From Hydrogenophaga taeniospiralis CCUG 15921 (lineage in GTDB: Bacteria; Pseudomonadota; Gammaproteobacteria; Burkholderiales; Burkholderiaceae_C): DNA of 64,000 nucleotides. How positions within the stretch are numbered: the first letter of the stretch is position 1; every line of letters starts with the position of its first letter. The stretch is taken from contig NZ_BCWR01000005.1 in assembly GCF_001592305.1 (NCBI RefSeq), positions 248,001 through 312,000 on the forward strand. The letters are read 5' to 3'. Positions 30,799 through 39,654 of the stretch are shown here, one piece after another. The position numbers and the translations under genes are program-made. The notes below the pieces were generated by a model. The model was given only the letters and a program-made list of their open reading frames with translations. It was not told the DNA's origin and searched no databases.

Positions 30799-31395
30799 TC
30801 AGACCAGACCCAGAGCCCCCAGCACCGCGCCTGCGCCGATCAGCCACAGCAGGTGTATTCGGGTGCGCCACACCAGCACGGTGGCGGCGGCCGTCAGCAG
30901 CCACAGCGGCCAGTCGCGCGCCGGCTGGTTGTGGGCCGCGCTGAGCAGCCAGCCGGTGGCGATCAGCAAGGCGATCACGATCGGGGCCATGCCGGCCTTG
31001 AAGGCGCGCACCGCGCGCAGTTCGCGGTTGCGGTGGCCCCATCGCGTGGCGGTGTAGGTGAGGATGGACGAGGGCAGCATGATCGCCACCAGCGTCACCA
31101 GTACGCCCAGCAGCGCCAGCGCCCAGGCCAGCCAGCCGGCCGACGGGCCGCCCCCCGCGTTGAGTCCCACATTCCAGCCCAGCAGGGCGACGAACAGCAC
31201 GTTCGGGCCGGGAGCGGCCTGCGACAGCGCGATCGACGAAGTGAACTGCGACTCGCTCAGCCAGCCCTGTTCGCCCACCAGGTAGCGGTGCATGTCGGGC
31301 GCGGTGGTGATGGCACCGCCCACCGCCAGCAGTGAGAGCGAGGCGAAATGCAGGAACAGGTCGGTCCAGTTCGCCAGCGTGGGGGCCATGCTCAT
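30799..31395 (-). CDS. chrA: Chromate transporter, half-size subunit (second)
   Basis: One half of a split CHR-family transporter, an inner-membrane chromate/sulfate antiporter. The 198-residue product has about five or six membrane segments and the CHR signature in altered form (QAAPGPNVLFVALLGWNVG). It overlaps the upstream half by 4 bases, and the pair together matches a long-chain ChrA. The start may be ATG 31395 or ATG 31389. Paired short CHR proteins are known to work as heterodimers. Confidence 0.87.
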   Translation of the reverse strand: MSMAPTLANWTDLFLHFASLSLLAVGGAITTAPDMHRYLVGEQGWLSESQFTSSIALSQAAPGPNVLFVALLGWNVGLNAGGGPSAGWLAWALALLGVLVTLVAIMLPSSILTYTATRWGHRNRELRAVRAFKAGMAPIVIALLIATGWLLSAAHNQPARDWPLWLLTAAATVLVWRTRIHLLWLIGAGAVLGALGLV

Positions 31396-32009
31396 GCCTC
31401 GCTCCCGTTGCCCGACCGCCCCAGCACCCGATACGCCCACAGGCAGGCCACGCCGCCCAGGCCCAGCAGCACCCAGGCCAGCGGCCAGCGCAACAGGGCG
31501 ATCGCCACGAAGGTGAGCACCGCCAGGGCGATGCACACCCCGATGCCCATGGCGTTCTTGCCGAGTGCGGCGATCAGCTTGATGCCGGTGGCGGTGATGA
31601 GGCCGGCGGCCACCGCGCCCATGCCGCGCAGCGCACCTTGTGCGGTGGCGCTGTCGGCAACGCTACCGTAGAGCGCGGCCAGCAGCAGCACGATCACCAG
31701 CGGCGCGGCCAGCATGCCGGTGAGCGCGGCCAGGGCGCCAGGCAGGCCGAAATAGCGCCCGCCGATCATCATCGAAAGGTTGACCACGTTGGGCCCCGGC
31801 ATGATCTGCGCCACGGCCCAGTCCTCCACGAACTGCTCGCGCGTCATCCAGCGTTTCTTTTCCACCAGCTCGCGCTGCACCACCGCCAGCACCCCGCCAA
31901 AGCCCTGCAGGGCCAGCCAGGTGAAGGATATGAAGAGGTCGGTTTTGGATCGGGGCTGGTTGGGGGCGGCGTCGATGGCCGGGGTGAGGGTGTTCGCAGA
32001 GGCGGGCAT
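31392..32009 (-). CDS. chrA: Chromate transporter, half-size subunit (first)
   Basis: The other CHR half, 205 residues. Seen: the N-terminal CHR pattern (FTWLALQGFGGVLAVVQRELVEKKRWMT, FVEDWAVAQIMPGPNVVNLS) and about five to six hydrophobic helices. The first 22 residues are hydrophilic, consistent with a cytoplasmic N-terminus. It is translated just before its partner on the minus strand. No chrB regulator is adjacent. Specificity for chromate is taken from family membership only. Confidence 0.88.
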   Translation of the reverse strand: MPASANTLTPAIDAAPNQPRSKTDLFISFTWLALQGFGGVLAVVQRELVEKKRWMTREQFVEDWAVAQIMPGPNVVNLSMMIGGRYFGLPGALAALTGMLAAPLVIVLLLAALYGSVADSATAQGALRGMGAVAAGLITATGIKLIAALGKNAMGIGVCIALAVLTFVAIALLRWPLAWVLLGLGGVACLWAYRVLGRSGNGSEA

Positions 32010-32058
32010 GGTGGAATTATCGGATGCCTGTCCTGGCCTCAGGGGCTGCCAAGGTATT

Positions 32059-32077
32059 GCGGGCCGTGGTGGCCCGC
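32059..32077. terminator. Hairpin between the EamA gene and chrA
   Basis: GCGGGCC, loop GTGGT, GGCCCGC: a perfect 7-base-pair stem in the 84-base gap downstream of the EamA gene on the minus strand. No T-run follows, so it could be a weak terminator or a leader structure of chrA. Confidence 0.35.
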
Positions 32078-32093
32078 ATCGGATGGGGGTGTA

Positions 32094-32993
32094 TCAGCAC
32101 GGGCGTGGTCTGGCGGGCCGCGTGGCCAGCCACAGACCCAGTGCGATCAGCACCAGGGCGCCGAGCGCGAACTGGTCGATAGGCTCACCGAGCAAGCCGG
32201 CACCCAGCAGCGCGGCGGTGACCGGGTTGAGCGCAAGAAACACCGTGACGCGGGTGGGCGATTCGTGTTTGAGCGCGTACAGCCAGACGAAATAGCCGGC
32301 ACCGCTGGACAGGCCGATGAAGGCCACCACCGCCCAGGTGCCCAGGGGCAGGGCGAGCACACGCTGTGGCCAATGTTCGAACAAGGCGAGCAGCGCGAGA
32401 CAGAGCACCGAGACGCCCATGGCCAGGGCCGACACCGGCACCGTGGGGTAGCGGCGCAGGTAGGGGCGGTAGAGCACGCTGCACACAGCGCCGGTCAATG
32501 CGCTGCTCAGCACCGCGGCTTCGCCCCACCAGTGGCCGGCGCCGCCGCTCGCCAGCCTCGGCCAGAGCGACAGCCCCACCCCGACGATCGACAACCCCAC
32601 GCCCGCGAGCAGGCCCGGCGTGATGCGTTCATGCCCCAGAGCGCCCGCGAGCAGCAGGGTGAGCAGGGGGAACAGGCTGAAGATCAGCGCCGCGCGCGCG
32701 GCACCGATGTGCTGCAGGCCCACATTGAGCAGGGCGATGAGCAGTGCGAACTGGCCCACGCCCAGTGCGGCCATGGCCAGCAGGTCGCGGCCCGGTGGAC
32801 GGGTGGTGCCGGCGGGCCAGGGGTGGGCACGCAGAGGTCGCCACACAAAGGGCAGCAGGCTCAGGAAGCCGATGGCGTAGCGCAGCAGGGCCAGCGTGAG
32901 CGGTGGCACCTCGGCCACCACGTAGCGTGAGGCGACGATGGTCGCGCCCACCTGAACGCCGGTGGCCGCGGCCGCCAGCAGGGCCAGGTTCAC
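32094..32993 (-). CDS. EamA/DMT-family transporter
   Basis: A 299-residue integral membrane protein with ten predicted hydrophobic helices in two EamA repeats (first from VNLALLAAAATG, second from GHWWGEAAVLSSALTGAVC). The C-terminal LNPVTAALLGAGLLGEPI is a strong EamA pattern. Members export amino acids or other small metabolites; the substrate cannot be told here. The GTG start at 32993 overlaps the TGA stop of the upstream GNAT gene (GTGA), so the two are probably co-translated. Confidence 0.88.
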   Translation of the reverse strand: MNLALLAAAATGVQVGATIVASRYVVAEVPPLTLALLRYAIGFLSLLPFVWRPLRAHPWPAGTTRPPGRDLLAMAALGVGQFALLIALLNVGLQHIGAARAALIFSLFPLLTLLLAGALGHERITPGLLAGVGLSIVGVGLSLWPRLASGGAGHWWGEAAVLSSALTGAVCSVLYRPYLRRYPTVPVSALAMGVSVLCLALLALFEHWPQRVLALPLGTWAVVAFIGLSSGAGYFVWLYALKHESPTRVTVFLALNPVTAALLGAGLLGEPIDQFALGALVLIALGLWLATRPARPRPC

Positions 32994-33487
32994 AGGGCGA
33001 GTTCCCAGTGTTCGCCCACCTGGTCGTGTCCGTAGCTGTGGTGCGTTTCGCTGTCCACCAGGGTGAAGCCGCGCCTGGCGTAGATGGCGCGCGCGGCGTC
33101 GAGGTTGCGATTGGTCCAGAGCACCATCTTGCGGTAGCCCTTGTCGCGCGCGAAGGCGATGCACTCGTCGGTCAGCCGTCCGCCCAGGCCGAAACCACGC
33201 GCCGCTGGCGTGAGGATCAGCAGGCGCAGCTGAGCCACGGTCTTGCTCTTGCGCACCACAAAAGCCGAGCCCACGCGTTCGCCATCCAGCTCGGCGATCC
33301 AGCCGCGCTCCCAGGCCGGGTCGTGGCGCTTCATCATGCCGGCCACAATGCTGGCCACCAGTGCCTCGAACTCGGCGTTCCAGCCGTATTCGCGCCAGTA
33401 GATCTCGCCGTGCTGCTGGATCACCCAGCCCATGTCGCCCGGGCGTGGGTCGCGCAGGTGGACGCTGGATGATTGGTCTGCTTCCAT
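32990..33487 (-). CDS. GNAT-family N-acetyltransferase
   Basis: A 165-residue acetyltransferase. Seen: the acetyl-CoA-binding GNAT core around VAQLRLLILTPAARGFGLGGRL, and the C-terminal NLDAARAIYARRGFTLVD. The N-terminal part (RPGDMGWVIQQHGEIYWREYGWN) resembles GNAT domains often fused to MarR regulators, but here the protein is stand-alone. Substrate unknown. It may modify a compound handled by the overlapping EamA exporter, which is an inference from gene order. Confidence 0.87.
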   Translation of the reverse strand: MEADQSSSVHLRDPRPGDMGWVIQQHGEIYWREYGWNAEFEALVASIVAGMMKRHDPAWERGWIAELDGERVGSAFVVRKSKTVAQLRLLILTPAARGFGLGGRLTDECIAFARDKGYRKMVLWTNRNLDAARAIYARRGFTLVDSETHHSYGHDQVGEHWELAL

Positions 33488-33566
33488 CTTCAGACTGAGA
33501 GGTCGCCAGAAAACTTGATCACCGCGTTGTTGATGTCGCTCGCTTCGTTGCTGGTCAGGCGGGGAT

Positions 33567-35726
33567 TCAGTACACCGGCTGGTGTTCGCGGATCGCGGCT
33601 TTCACAGCATCGGTCAGCGCAAAGCCCGTGCCGAACTTCGCCGCCAGCTCGGCGCAACGCTTCTCGAACCCCTCGATGCCCGTGCCGTAGATGAACTGCA
33701 GCGCGCCGCCGGTCCAGGCCGGGAAGCCGATGCCGAAGATGGAGCCGATGTTGCCGTCGTGCACGCTGGTGAGCACGCCTTCGGCCAGGCAGCGCGCCGT
33801 CTCCACCGCCTGGCGGAAGAGCAGGCGGTCTTTCACCTCCTGCAGGTCCCAGGCGACATCGGGTTTTTCGAACAGGGTCTTGAGCTGGGGCCAGAGGGTT
33901 TTCTTCTGCCCGGCGGGGTAGTCGTAGAAGCCGCCGCCGGCCGCACGGCCGCCGCGGTGGTGCTGCTTCACCATCTGTTCGACCAGATGTTCACCCGGTG
34001 TGGTGTCGTAGTGGCGGCCTTCTTCGGCATAGTCGGCGCGGGTCTGCTCCAGCACGTGCACCGAGAGCGAGAGCGCGGTCTCGTCCAGCACGGCCAGCGG
34101 CCCCACGGGCATGCCGGCCTGCATGGCGGCGTTTTCGATCACCGGTGCCGGAATGCCTTCGCCCAGCATCGCCGCGCCTTCCATGACGAAGGTGCCAAAG
34201 GTGCGGCTGGTGTAGAAGCCGCGCGCGTCGTTCACCACGATGGGCAGCTTGCCCAGCGCCTGCACGTAGTCGTAGGCGCGGGCGATGGTCTCGTCGTCGG
34301 TCTCTTTGCCGCGGATGATCTCCACCAGCTTCATCTTGTCCACCGGGCTGAAGAAGTGGATGCCGACGAACTTCTGCGGCCGCGCGCTCGCCTTGGCCAG
34401 GCTGGTGATGGGCAGGGTGGAGGTGTTGCTGGCGAAGAAGCCGCCCTCGGCCAGCATGGGTTCGGACTCGTGCGTGACCGCTGCCTTGAGCTCGCGGTGC
34501 TCGAACACCGCCTCGATGATCAAGTCGCAGCCCCGCAGGTCGGCGGTGCTCGCGGTGGGCGTGATGCGCGCCAGCAATGCCTGTTGCTCGGCCGCGCTCA
34601 TGCGGCCCTTGTCCACGCGCGGTTGCGTCACCTTCACGCTGTTGGCCTTGCCCTTGAGCGCGGCCTCCATGCTCACGTCCTTCAGCACGGTGGCGATGCC
34701 ACGGCTGGCCTGGGCGTAGGCGATGCCCGAACCCATCATGCCGGCGCCCAGCAGCCCCACCTTCTGCGGCTTGTAGCGCGGCACGTCCTTCGGGCGGCTC
34801 TGGCCGGCCTTGATGGCGTTCATGTTGAAGAAGAAGGTGTTGATCATGTTCTTCGCCACGGGGCTGACCATCAAGCCCGCGAGGTAGCGGCTCTCGATGC
34901 GCATGGCGGTGTCGAAGTCCACCATGGCGCCTTCCACCATCGCGGCCAGCGCGGCCTCGGGCGCGGGGTAGAGGCCGCGCGTCTTCTGCTTGAGCACCGC
35001 TGGCGCCACGCTCAGCATGGCGGCGATCTTGGGGTTGCTCGGCGTGCCGCCGTGCATCTTGTAGTCCTTGCGGTCCCACACGTGCTGGCAGGCCTCGGGC
35101 TTGCCTTGCGCAGCCTCGATGTGGGCCAGCGCGCGGGGCATCAGCTCTTCGGGCGTGGCCACCAGCTCATGCACCACGCCGATCTTCATTGCTTCCTCGG
35201 GCCCGAAGAGTTTGCTTTCCAGGATGTAGGGCTGCGCGGCCACCAGGCCCAGCAGCCGCGTCATCTTGGTGATGCCGCCGCCACCGGGAATCAGGCCCAG
35301 CGTGATCTCGGGCAGGCCGAACTGGAGCTTGGGGTCGTTGACCGCGATGCGGTGGTGGCCCACCAGCGCCACCTCCCAGCCGCCGCCGAGCGCGGCGCCA
35401 TTGAGGCAGCTCACCACCGGTACGCCCAGCGTCTCCAGCGTGCGGAAGTTCCGCTTGATGCGTTCGATCTCGGTGAACACGCGGTGGCCATCGGCGGCGG
35501 TCGAGCGCATCACGCCTTTGAGGTCGGCGCCTGCGAAGAAGGTGCTCTTGGCCGAGGCCAGCACGATGCCTTTGATCTGTTCGCGGTCCTTGCCCACCTG
35601 GGCGGTCACGGCGTCCAGATCGTCCTGCCACTGCAGGCACATGGTGTTGACGGGGGAATCCTGCTCGTCGAAGGTGATCGTTGCGATGCCGTCGGCAAGT
35701 TCGTAGCGGATGGTTTTTGTGATCAT
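33567..35726 (-). CDS. fadB: Fatty-acid oxidation multifunctional protein (enoyl-CoA hydratase / 3-hydroxyacyl-CoA dehydrogenase)
   Basis: Carries out hydration of enoyl-CoA and NAD-dependent oxidation of 3-hydroxyacyl-CoA in beta-oxidation. In 719 residues: an N-terminal crotonase fold (GADLKGVMRS, NGAALGGGWEVALVGHHRIA, LPEITLGLIPGGGG) and a C-terminal dehydrogenase with the Rossmann motif LLGAGMMGSGIAYAQASRG and the HFFSPVDKMKLVEIIRG signature. It follows the thiolase gene on the same strand after 19 bases. FadB and FadJ types cannot be parted with certainty. Confidence 0.94.
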   Translation of the reverse strand: MITKTIRYELADGIATITFDEQDSPVNTMCLQWQDDLDAVTAQVGKDREQIKGIVLASAKSTFFAGADLKGVMRSTAADGHRVFTEIERIKRNFRTLETLGVPVVSCLNGAALGGGWEVALVGHHRIAVNDPKLQFGLPEITLGLIPGGGGITKMTRLLGLVAAQPYILESKLFGPEEAMKIGVVHELVATPEELMPRALAHIEAAQGKPEACQHVWDRKDYKMHGGTPSNPKIAAMLSVAPAVLKQKTRGLYPAPEAALAAMVEGAMVDFDTAMRIESRYLAGLMVSPVAKNMINTFFFNMNAIKAGQSRPKDVPRYKPQKVGLLGAGMMGSGIAYAQASRGIATVLKDVSMEAALKGKANSVKVTQPRVDKGRMSAAEQQALLARITPTASTADLRGCDLIIEAVFEHRELKAAVTHESEPMLAEGGFFASNTSTLPITSLAKASARPQKFVGIHFFSPVDKMKLVEIIRGKETDDETIARAYDYVQALGKLPIVVNDARGFYTSRTFGTFVMEGAAMLGEGIPAPVIENAAMQAGMPVGPLAVLDETALSLSVHVLEQTRADYAEEGRHYDTTPGEHLVEQMVKQHHRGGRAAGGGFYDYPAGQKKTLWPQLKTLFEKPDVAWDLQEVKDRLLFRQAVETARCLAEGVLTSVHDGNIGSIFGIGFPAWTGGALQFIYGTGIEGFEKRCAELAAKFGTGFALTDAVKAAIREHQPVY

Positions 35727-35745
35727 GTTGGTGTCTCCGCTCGGT

Positions 35746-36951
35746 TCAGATGCGCTCTACGATCGTGGCGATACCCATGCCGCCGCCGACACACAGCGTG
35801 GCGAGGCCGTAGCGCTTTTTCGTCCGGTGCAGCTCATCGATCAACGTGTTCAGGATCATCGCGCCCGTGGCGCCCAGCGGATGGCCCAGCGCAATCGCAC
35901 CCCCGTTCACGTTCACCTTCTCGTGCGGTACGCCCATCTCGCGCATGAAGCGCATGGGCACGGCCGCAAAGGCTTCGTTCACCTCGAACAGGTCGATCTG
36001 GTCGATGGTGAGGCCGGCCTTGGCCAGCGCCTTGCGCGCGGCCGGCATCGGGCCGGTGAGCATGATGGTCGGGTCCGCGCCCGAGAGCGCAACCGACACG
36101 ATGCGCGCGCGCGGCGTGAAGCCGTGGGTCCTGCCCGCGGCCTCGCTGCCGATCAGCATGGCGGCCGCGCCGTCCACGATGCCCGACGAATTGCCCGCGT
36201 GGTGCACATGGTGGATGCGCTCCACCTGCGGGTAGCGCTGCAGCGCCACCGCGTCGAAGCCCATGGCGCCGAGCTGCTCGAAAGCGGGCTTCAAACCGGC
36301 CAGGCCCTCCATCGTGGTGTGCGGCTTGATGAACTCGTCCACGGCCAGGATGGTCTGGCCCAGCGGATCTTTCACCGGCACCACCGAGTGCTGGAAATGC
36401 CCGGCGGTGCGGGCGGCCGCGGCGCGCTTCTGCGATTCGAGCGCGAAGGCGTCCACGTCTTCGCGCGTGAAGCCGTCGAGCGTGGCGATCAAATCAGCGC
36501 CGATGCCCTGCGGCACGAACAGCGTGGCGCTGTTGGTCTCCGGGTCCTGCGCCCAGGCGCCGCCGTCGGAGCCGATCGGCACGCGGCTCATGCTCTCCAC
36601 GCCGCCGGCCACCACCAGGTCCTCCCAGCCGCTCTTGACCTTCATGGCGGCCATGTTCACCGCCTCCAGGCCCGAGGCGCAGAAGCGGTTGAGCTGCACG
36701 CCTGAGCAGCGCCAGTCCCAGCCGGCCTTGAGCGCGGCCACCTTGGGCAGCACCGAGCCCTGCTCGCCGATGGGCGAGACCACACCCATCACCACGTCGT
36801 CCACCGCCGACGTGTCCAGGTGGTTGCGGTGCTGCAGTTCGCGCAGCAGGCCGGCCAGCAGGTTGACCGGCTTGACCTCGTGCAGGCTGCCGTCCTTCTT
36901 TCCCTTGCCGCGTGGGGTGCGGATGGCGTCGAATACGAATGCTTCGCTCAT
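35746..36951 (-). CDS. fadA: Acetyl-CoA C-acyltransferase (thiolase)
   Basis: Thiolytic cleavage of 3-ketoacyl-CoA, the last step of beta-oxidation. In 401 residues: the acyl-accepting Cys91 in [14 protein letters not shown], the conserved [19 protein letters not shown] with the catalytic His, and the second Cys in [10 protein letters not shown] near the C-terminus. ATG 36951 gives the usual [18 protein letters not shown] start. It heads the fadAB pair and is divergent from the acyl-CoA dehydrogenase. Confidence 0.94.
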   Translation of the reverse strand: MSEAFVFDAIRTPRGKGKKDGSLHEVKPVNLLAGLLRELQHRNHLDTSAVDDVVMGVVSPIGEQGSVLPKVAALKAGWDWRCSGVQLNRFCASGLEAVNMAAMKVKSGWEDLVVAGGVESMSRVPIGSDGGAWAQDPETNSATLFVPQGIGADLIATLDGFTREDVDAFALESQKRAAAARTAGHFQHSVVPVKDPLGQTILAVDEFIKPHTTMEGLAGLKPAFEQLGAMGFDAVALQRYPQVERIHHVHHAGNSSGIVDGAAAMLIGSEAAGRTHGFTPRARIVSVALSGADPTIMLTGPMPAARKALAKAGLTIDQIDLFEVNEAFAAVPMRFMREMGVPHEKVNVNGGAIALGHPLGATGAMILNTLIDELHRTKKRYGLATLCVGGGMGIATIVERI

Positions 36952-37019
36952 GGGCTTGTCTCCAGGTTGACGGGCCGTGCCGCGCACCCGCCGAAAGATG
37001 GTTGCGGTTCTGTCGGATC

Positions 37020-37047
37020 AGTATAGACTTTTGCCAAGCAAATGCTT
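37020..37047 (-). promoter_or_regulatory. Candidate promoter and operator of the fad divergon
   Basis: On the minus strand, TATACT (37025-37020) resembles a -10 element about 70 bases before fadA. Immediately upstream lies the inverted repeat AAGCA-AA-TGCTT (37036-37047), a plausible site for a fatty-acid or TetR-type regulator. No regulator gene is adjacent. The -35 is not convincing. Confidence 0.4.
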
Positions 37048-37150
37048 TGTGAAAATGGTGGCGCTGCCGTCAAACCCGCGACACCGCTCCATCATGCACA
37101 TTGCGGCGTTTTCCGATACCCACGGCAACCCCAGCACCCGAGAACACCCC

Positions 37151-38314
37151 ATGATTGACCGCAGCCTGTTCAACACCGACCACGAAGCCTTCCGCGACAG
37201 CTTCCGCCGCTTCGTCGAAAAGGAAATCACGCCCTTTCACGAAGGCTGGGAGGAGCAAGGCTATGTTGACCGCGCAGTCTGGCGCGCCGCCGGCGAAAAC
37301 GGTTTTCTCTGCATGACCATGCCCGAGGCATACGGCGGCGCCGGGGCCGACAAGCTGTACTCGGTGGCGCAGATGGAGGAGATCGCGCGTGCCGGGGTGA
37401 GCGGCATCGGCTTTGGCCTGCACAGCGAGATCGTGGCGCCGTACATCCTGCACTACGGCACCGAAGAACAGAAGCGCAAGTACCTGCCCCTGCTGGCCAC
37501 CGGCGAGATGGTGGGTGCCATCGCCATGAGCGAGCCCGCCGCCGGCAGCGATCTGCAAGGCGTGAAGACCACGGCGATCAAACAGCCCGACGGCAGCTAC
37601 CTGCTCAACGGCAGCAAGACCTTCATCACCAACGGCTGGCATGCCGACCTGGTGATCGTGGTCGCCAAGACCGACCCGGCCGCCGGCGCCAAGGGCACCA
37701 GCCTGCTGCTGGTCGAGCAGGGCATGCCGGGTTTCAGCAAGGGCAAGCGCTTGAAGAAGCTGGGCATGAAGGCGCAAGACACGTCGGAGCTGTTTTTTGA
37801 CAACGTGAAGCTGCCGGCCGAACAGCTGCTGGGCGGCCCGGCCATGGAGGGGCGCGGCTTCATCTGCCTCATGGAGCAGTTGCCCTGGGAGCGGCTGCAG
37901 ATCGCCATCGGCGCCGTGGCCGCGGCGCAGGCGGCCATCGATTGGACCGTTCAGTACGTGAAGGACCGCAAGGTGTTTGGCCAGCCGGTCGCGGCGTACC
38001 AGAACACCCGCTACACCCTGGCCGAGCTGCAGACCGAGGTGCAGGTGGCGCGCGTGTTCGTGGACAAGTGCTGCGAGCTGATCGTGCAGGAGAAGCTCGA
38101 CACCGCGACCGCCAGCATGGCCAAGTACTGGTGCTCCGACCTGCAGTGCAAGGTGATGGACGAGTGCGTGCAACTGCACGGCGGCTATGGTTACATGTGG
38201 GAATACCCGATCACCCGCGCCTACGCCGATGCGCGCGTGCAGCGCATCTACGGCGGCACCAACGAGATCATGAAAGAACTGATCTCGCGCAGCATGGGCC
38301 TGGGCGCGCGTTGA
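37151..38314 (+). CDS. Acyl-CoA dehydrogenase (long-chain type)
   Basis: An FAD enzyme that makes the 2,3-enoyl-CoA in beta-oxidation. In 387 residues: AMSEPAAGSDLQGVKTTA (FAD contact) and the C-terminal RIYGGTNEIMKELISR, which has Gly where short-chain enzymes carry their catalytic Glu. The LPWER segment holds Glu247 at the place used as base in long-chain and isovaleryl dehydrogenases. ATG 37151 starts the family N-terminus; the upstream open frame is not protein-like. Divergent from fadAB. Confidence 0.93.
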   Translation: MIDRSLFNTDHEAFRDSFRRFVEKEITPFHEGWEEQGYVDRAVWRAAGENGFLCMTMPEAYGGAGADKLYSVAQMEEIARAGVSGIGFGLHSEIVAPYILHYGTEEQKRKYLPLLATGEMVGAIAMSEPAAGSDLQGVKTTAIKQPDGSYLLNGSKTFITNGWHADLVIVVAKTDPAAGAKGTSLLLVEQGMPGFSKGKRLKKLGMKAQDTSELFFDNVKLPAEQLLGGPAMEGRGFICLMEQLPWERLQIAIGAVAAAQAAIDWTVQYVKDRKVFGQPVAAYQNTRYTLAELQTEVQVARVFVDKCCELIVQEKLDTATASMAKYWCSDLQCKVMDECVQLHGGYGYMWEYPITRAYADARVQRIYGGTNEIMKELISRSMGLGAR

Positions 38315-38375
38315 GTGCGCGGGCACGATCCACGTTCCGGTCGAATCCATCGGTCCACCCCACACCCGCTGCGCC

Positions 38376-39023
38376 ATGAACGCCATCCTTCACCCCGGGC
38401 CCCTGTTGCTGGCCTTTTTGCTCGCCAGCCTGGTGCTCGCGGCCACGCCCGGCCCGGGCGTGCTCTACATCGTCACGCGCACGCTGGCGCAAGGGCGGCG
38501 CGCGGGACTCACGTCGGTGGCTGGGGTGGCGCTGGGCAACCTGGGCAACGCGCTCGGCGCCTCGCTGGGGCTGGCCGCGTTGTTCGCGATGTCCTCCTGG
38601 GCCTTCACCGTGGTGAAGCTGGCGGGGGCTGCCTACCTGCTGTACCTGGGCTTCAAGGCGCTCCAGCCCAGCAGCGCCGGGCCCAATGGGGAACCCCTGC
38701 CGGCACCGGCCCTCGGTCGCATGTTTCGCGACGGCTTTTTCGTGGCCTTGCTCAACCCCAAGACCGCGCTCTTTTTCGCGGCCTTCCTGCCGCAGTTCAC
38801 GGACCCGGCCGCGCCAGTCCTGGCGCAGAGCGTGGCCCTGGGCGCCGTCTTCGTGCTCATCGCGGCCTGCACCGATTCGGCCTACGTGCTGGTCGCCGCC
38901 TGGGCGGCACCCCGGCTGGGAGGCTTCCAGCGGGGCGCCCTGGTCGGCCGCTACGCGAGTGCCGCCGTCTATACCGGCCTGGGCCTGTTCACGGCATTTT
39001 CCGGCGGCCGGGCCGCGAAGTAG
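38376..39023 (+). CDS. LysE/RhtB-family exporter
   Basis: A 215-residue inner-membrane exporter with about six hydrophobic helices. Seen: the LysE signature ATPGPGVLYIVTRTLAQGRRAG at the first helix-loop and the ALLNPKTALFFAAFLPQF segment, both typical of RhtB homoserine/threonine exporters. Substrate is not set by sequence. It stands alone, 61 bases after the acyl-CoA dehydrogenase and convergent with the glycosylation cluster. Confidence 0.9.
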   Translation: MNAILHPGPLLLAFLLASLVLAATPGPGVLYIVTRTLAQGRRAGLTSVAGVALGNLGNALGASLGLAALFAMSSWAFTVVKLAGAAYLLYLGFKALQPSSAGPNGEPLPAPALGRMFRDGFFVALLNPKTALFFAAFLPQFTDPAAPVLAQSVALGAVFVLIAACTDSAYVLVAAWAAPRLGGFQRGALVGRYASAAVYTGLGLFTAFSGGRAAK

Positions 39024-39057
39024 GCGCGGCGGTCGACCTACCCCAGGCCCGTACAGG

Positions 39058-39654
39058 CTACTGGCACTGGTAGTCGACGGTGGTCGCGCTGTTGCGGAAA
39101 GGGTCGGTCAGGTCCGACGAGTACTCGCCCATGAGCAAGCGTTTCTTGGGCAGGAAATGCTGCCGGAAATAGCGCCCCGCGCGGGCGATCCGCTGGCCTT
39201 TTTCGGTGAGCTTGACGCAGCCGTTCTGGATCACGATGGTTCCGGACGCCAGTTGTTCGGTCAGCCGCACGTCGACCAGGCGGTGTTCGTTCATGTACTC
39301 CTGGGTGAACACCTCGGCGAAGCGCTGGTGCTGGATACCGCCGCCGCGCTGCTGGATCTTCTCCAGGATGTAGAACGACAGGGAACGGTCGATCACGGTC
39401 GGTACGGAGATGGCGAGGCAGTAGCCCGTCAGCAGCCAGATCACCACCAGCTGCAGCTTCTCGAAACCGCCCAGCGGCCGGAAGTAGCCCAGGGCGAACA
39501 CCAGCGCGCCGGTGACCAGTGCGGCGATGATGCCGTCGGCAATGGCCGCGTAAAACACCACGTCGATGGCGAAGAAGCGGATGTGCAGCAGATAGACCAC
39601 GACCAGCAGCGCCAGAAACAGCACCGTGGCGACGAGTGCGCGCAGGAATTTCAT
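39058..39654 (-). CDS. Unknown membrane protein with winged-helix-like cytoplasmic domain
   Basis: A 198-residue protein I do not recognise. Three hydrophobic helices (about 7-24, 30-57, 67-86) are followed by a soluble part. Residues 90-165 have a helix (SFYILEKIQQRG), further helices (MNEHRLVDVRLTEQLASG) and a strand pair ending VKLTEKGQRIA, a layout like winged-helix domains with their LTxxG wing. This fold is an inference. It overlaps the GtrA gene by 4 bases, so it is likely part of the same glycosylation unit. Confidence 0.75.
   Translation of the reverse strand: MKFLRALVATVLFLALLVVVYLLHIRFFAIDVVFYAAIADGIIAALVTGALVFALGYFRPLGGFEKLQLVVIWLLTGYCLAISVPTVIDRSLSFYILEKIQQRGGGIQHQRFAEVFTQEYMNEHRLVDVRLTEQLASGTIVIQNGCVKLTEKGQRIARAGRYFRQHFLPKKRLLMGEYSSDLTDPFRNSATTVDYQCQ

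Noticed and set aside
31332-32930. 532-codon plus-strand frame across chrA and the EamA gene
   Set aside because: Gln/His/Arg-rich composition and exact overlap with three membrane-protein genes on the other strand show it is an artefact.
33582-35948. 788-codon open frame on the plus strand opposite fadB
   Set aside because: It mirrors the fadB codons; its translation is low-complexity, His/Arg/Ala-rich and has no family motif. Typical shadow frame in GC-rich DNA.
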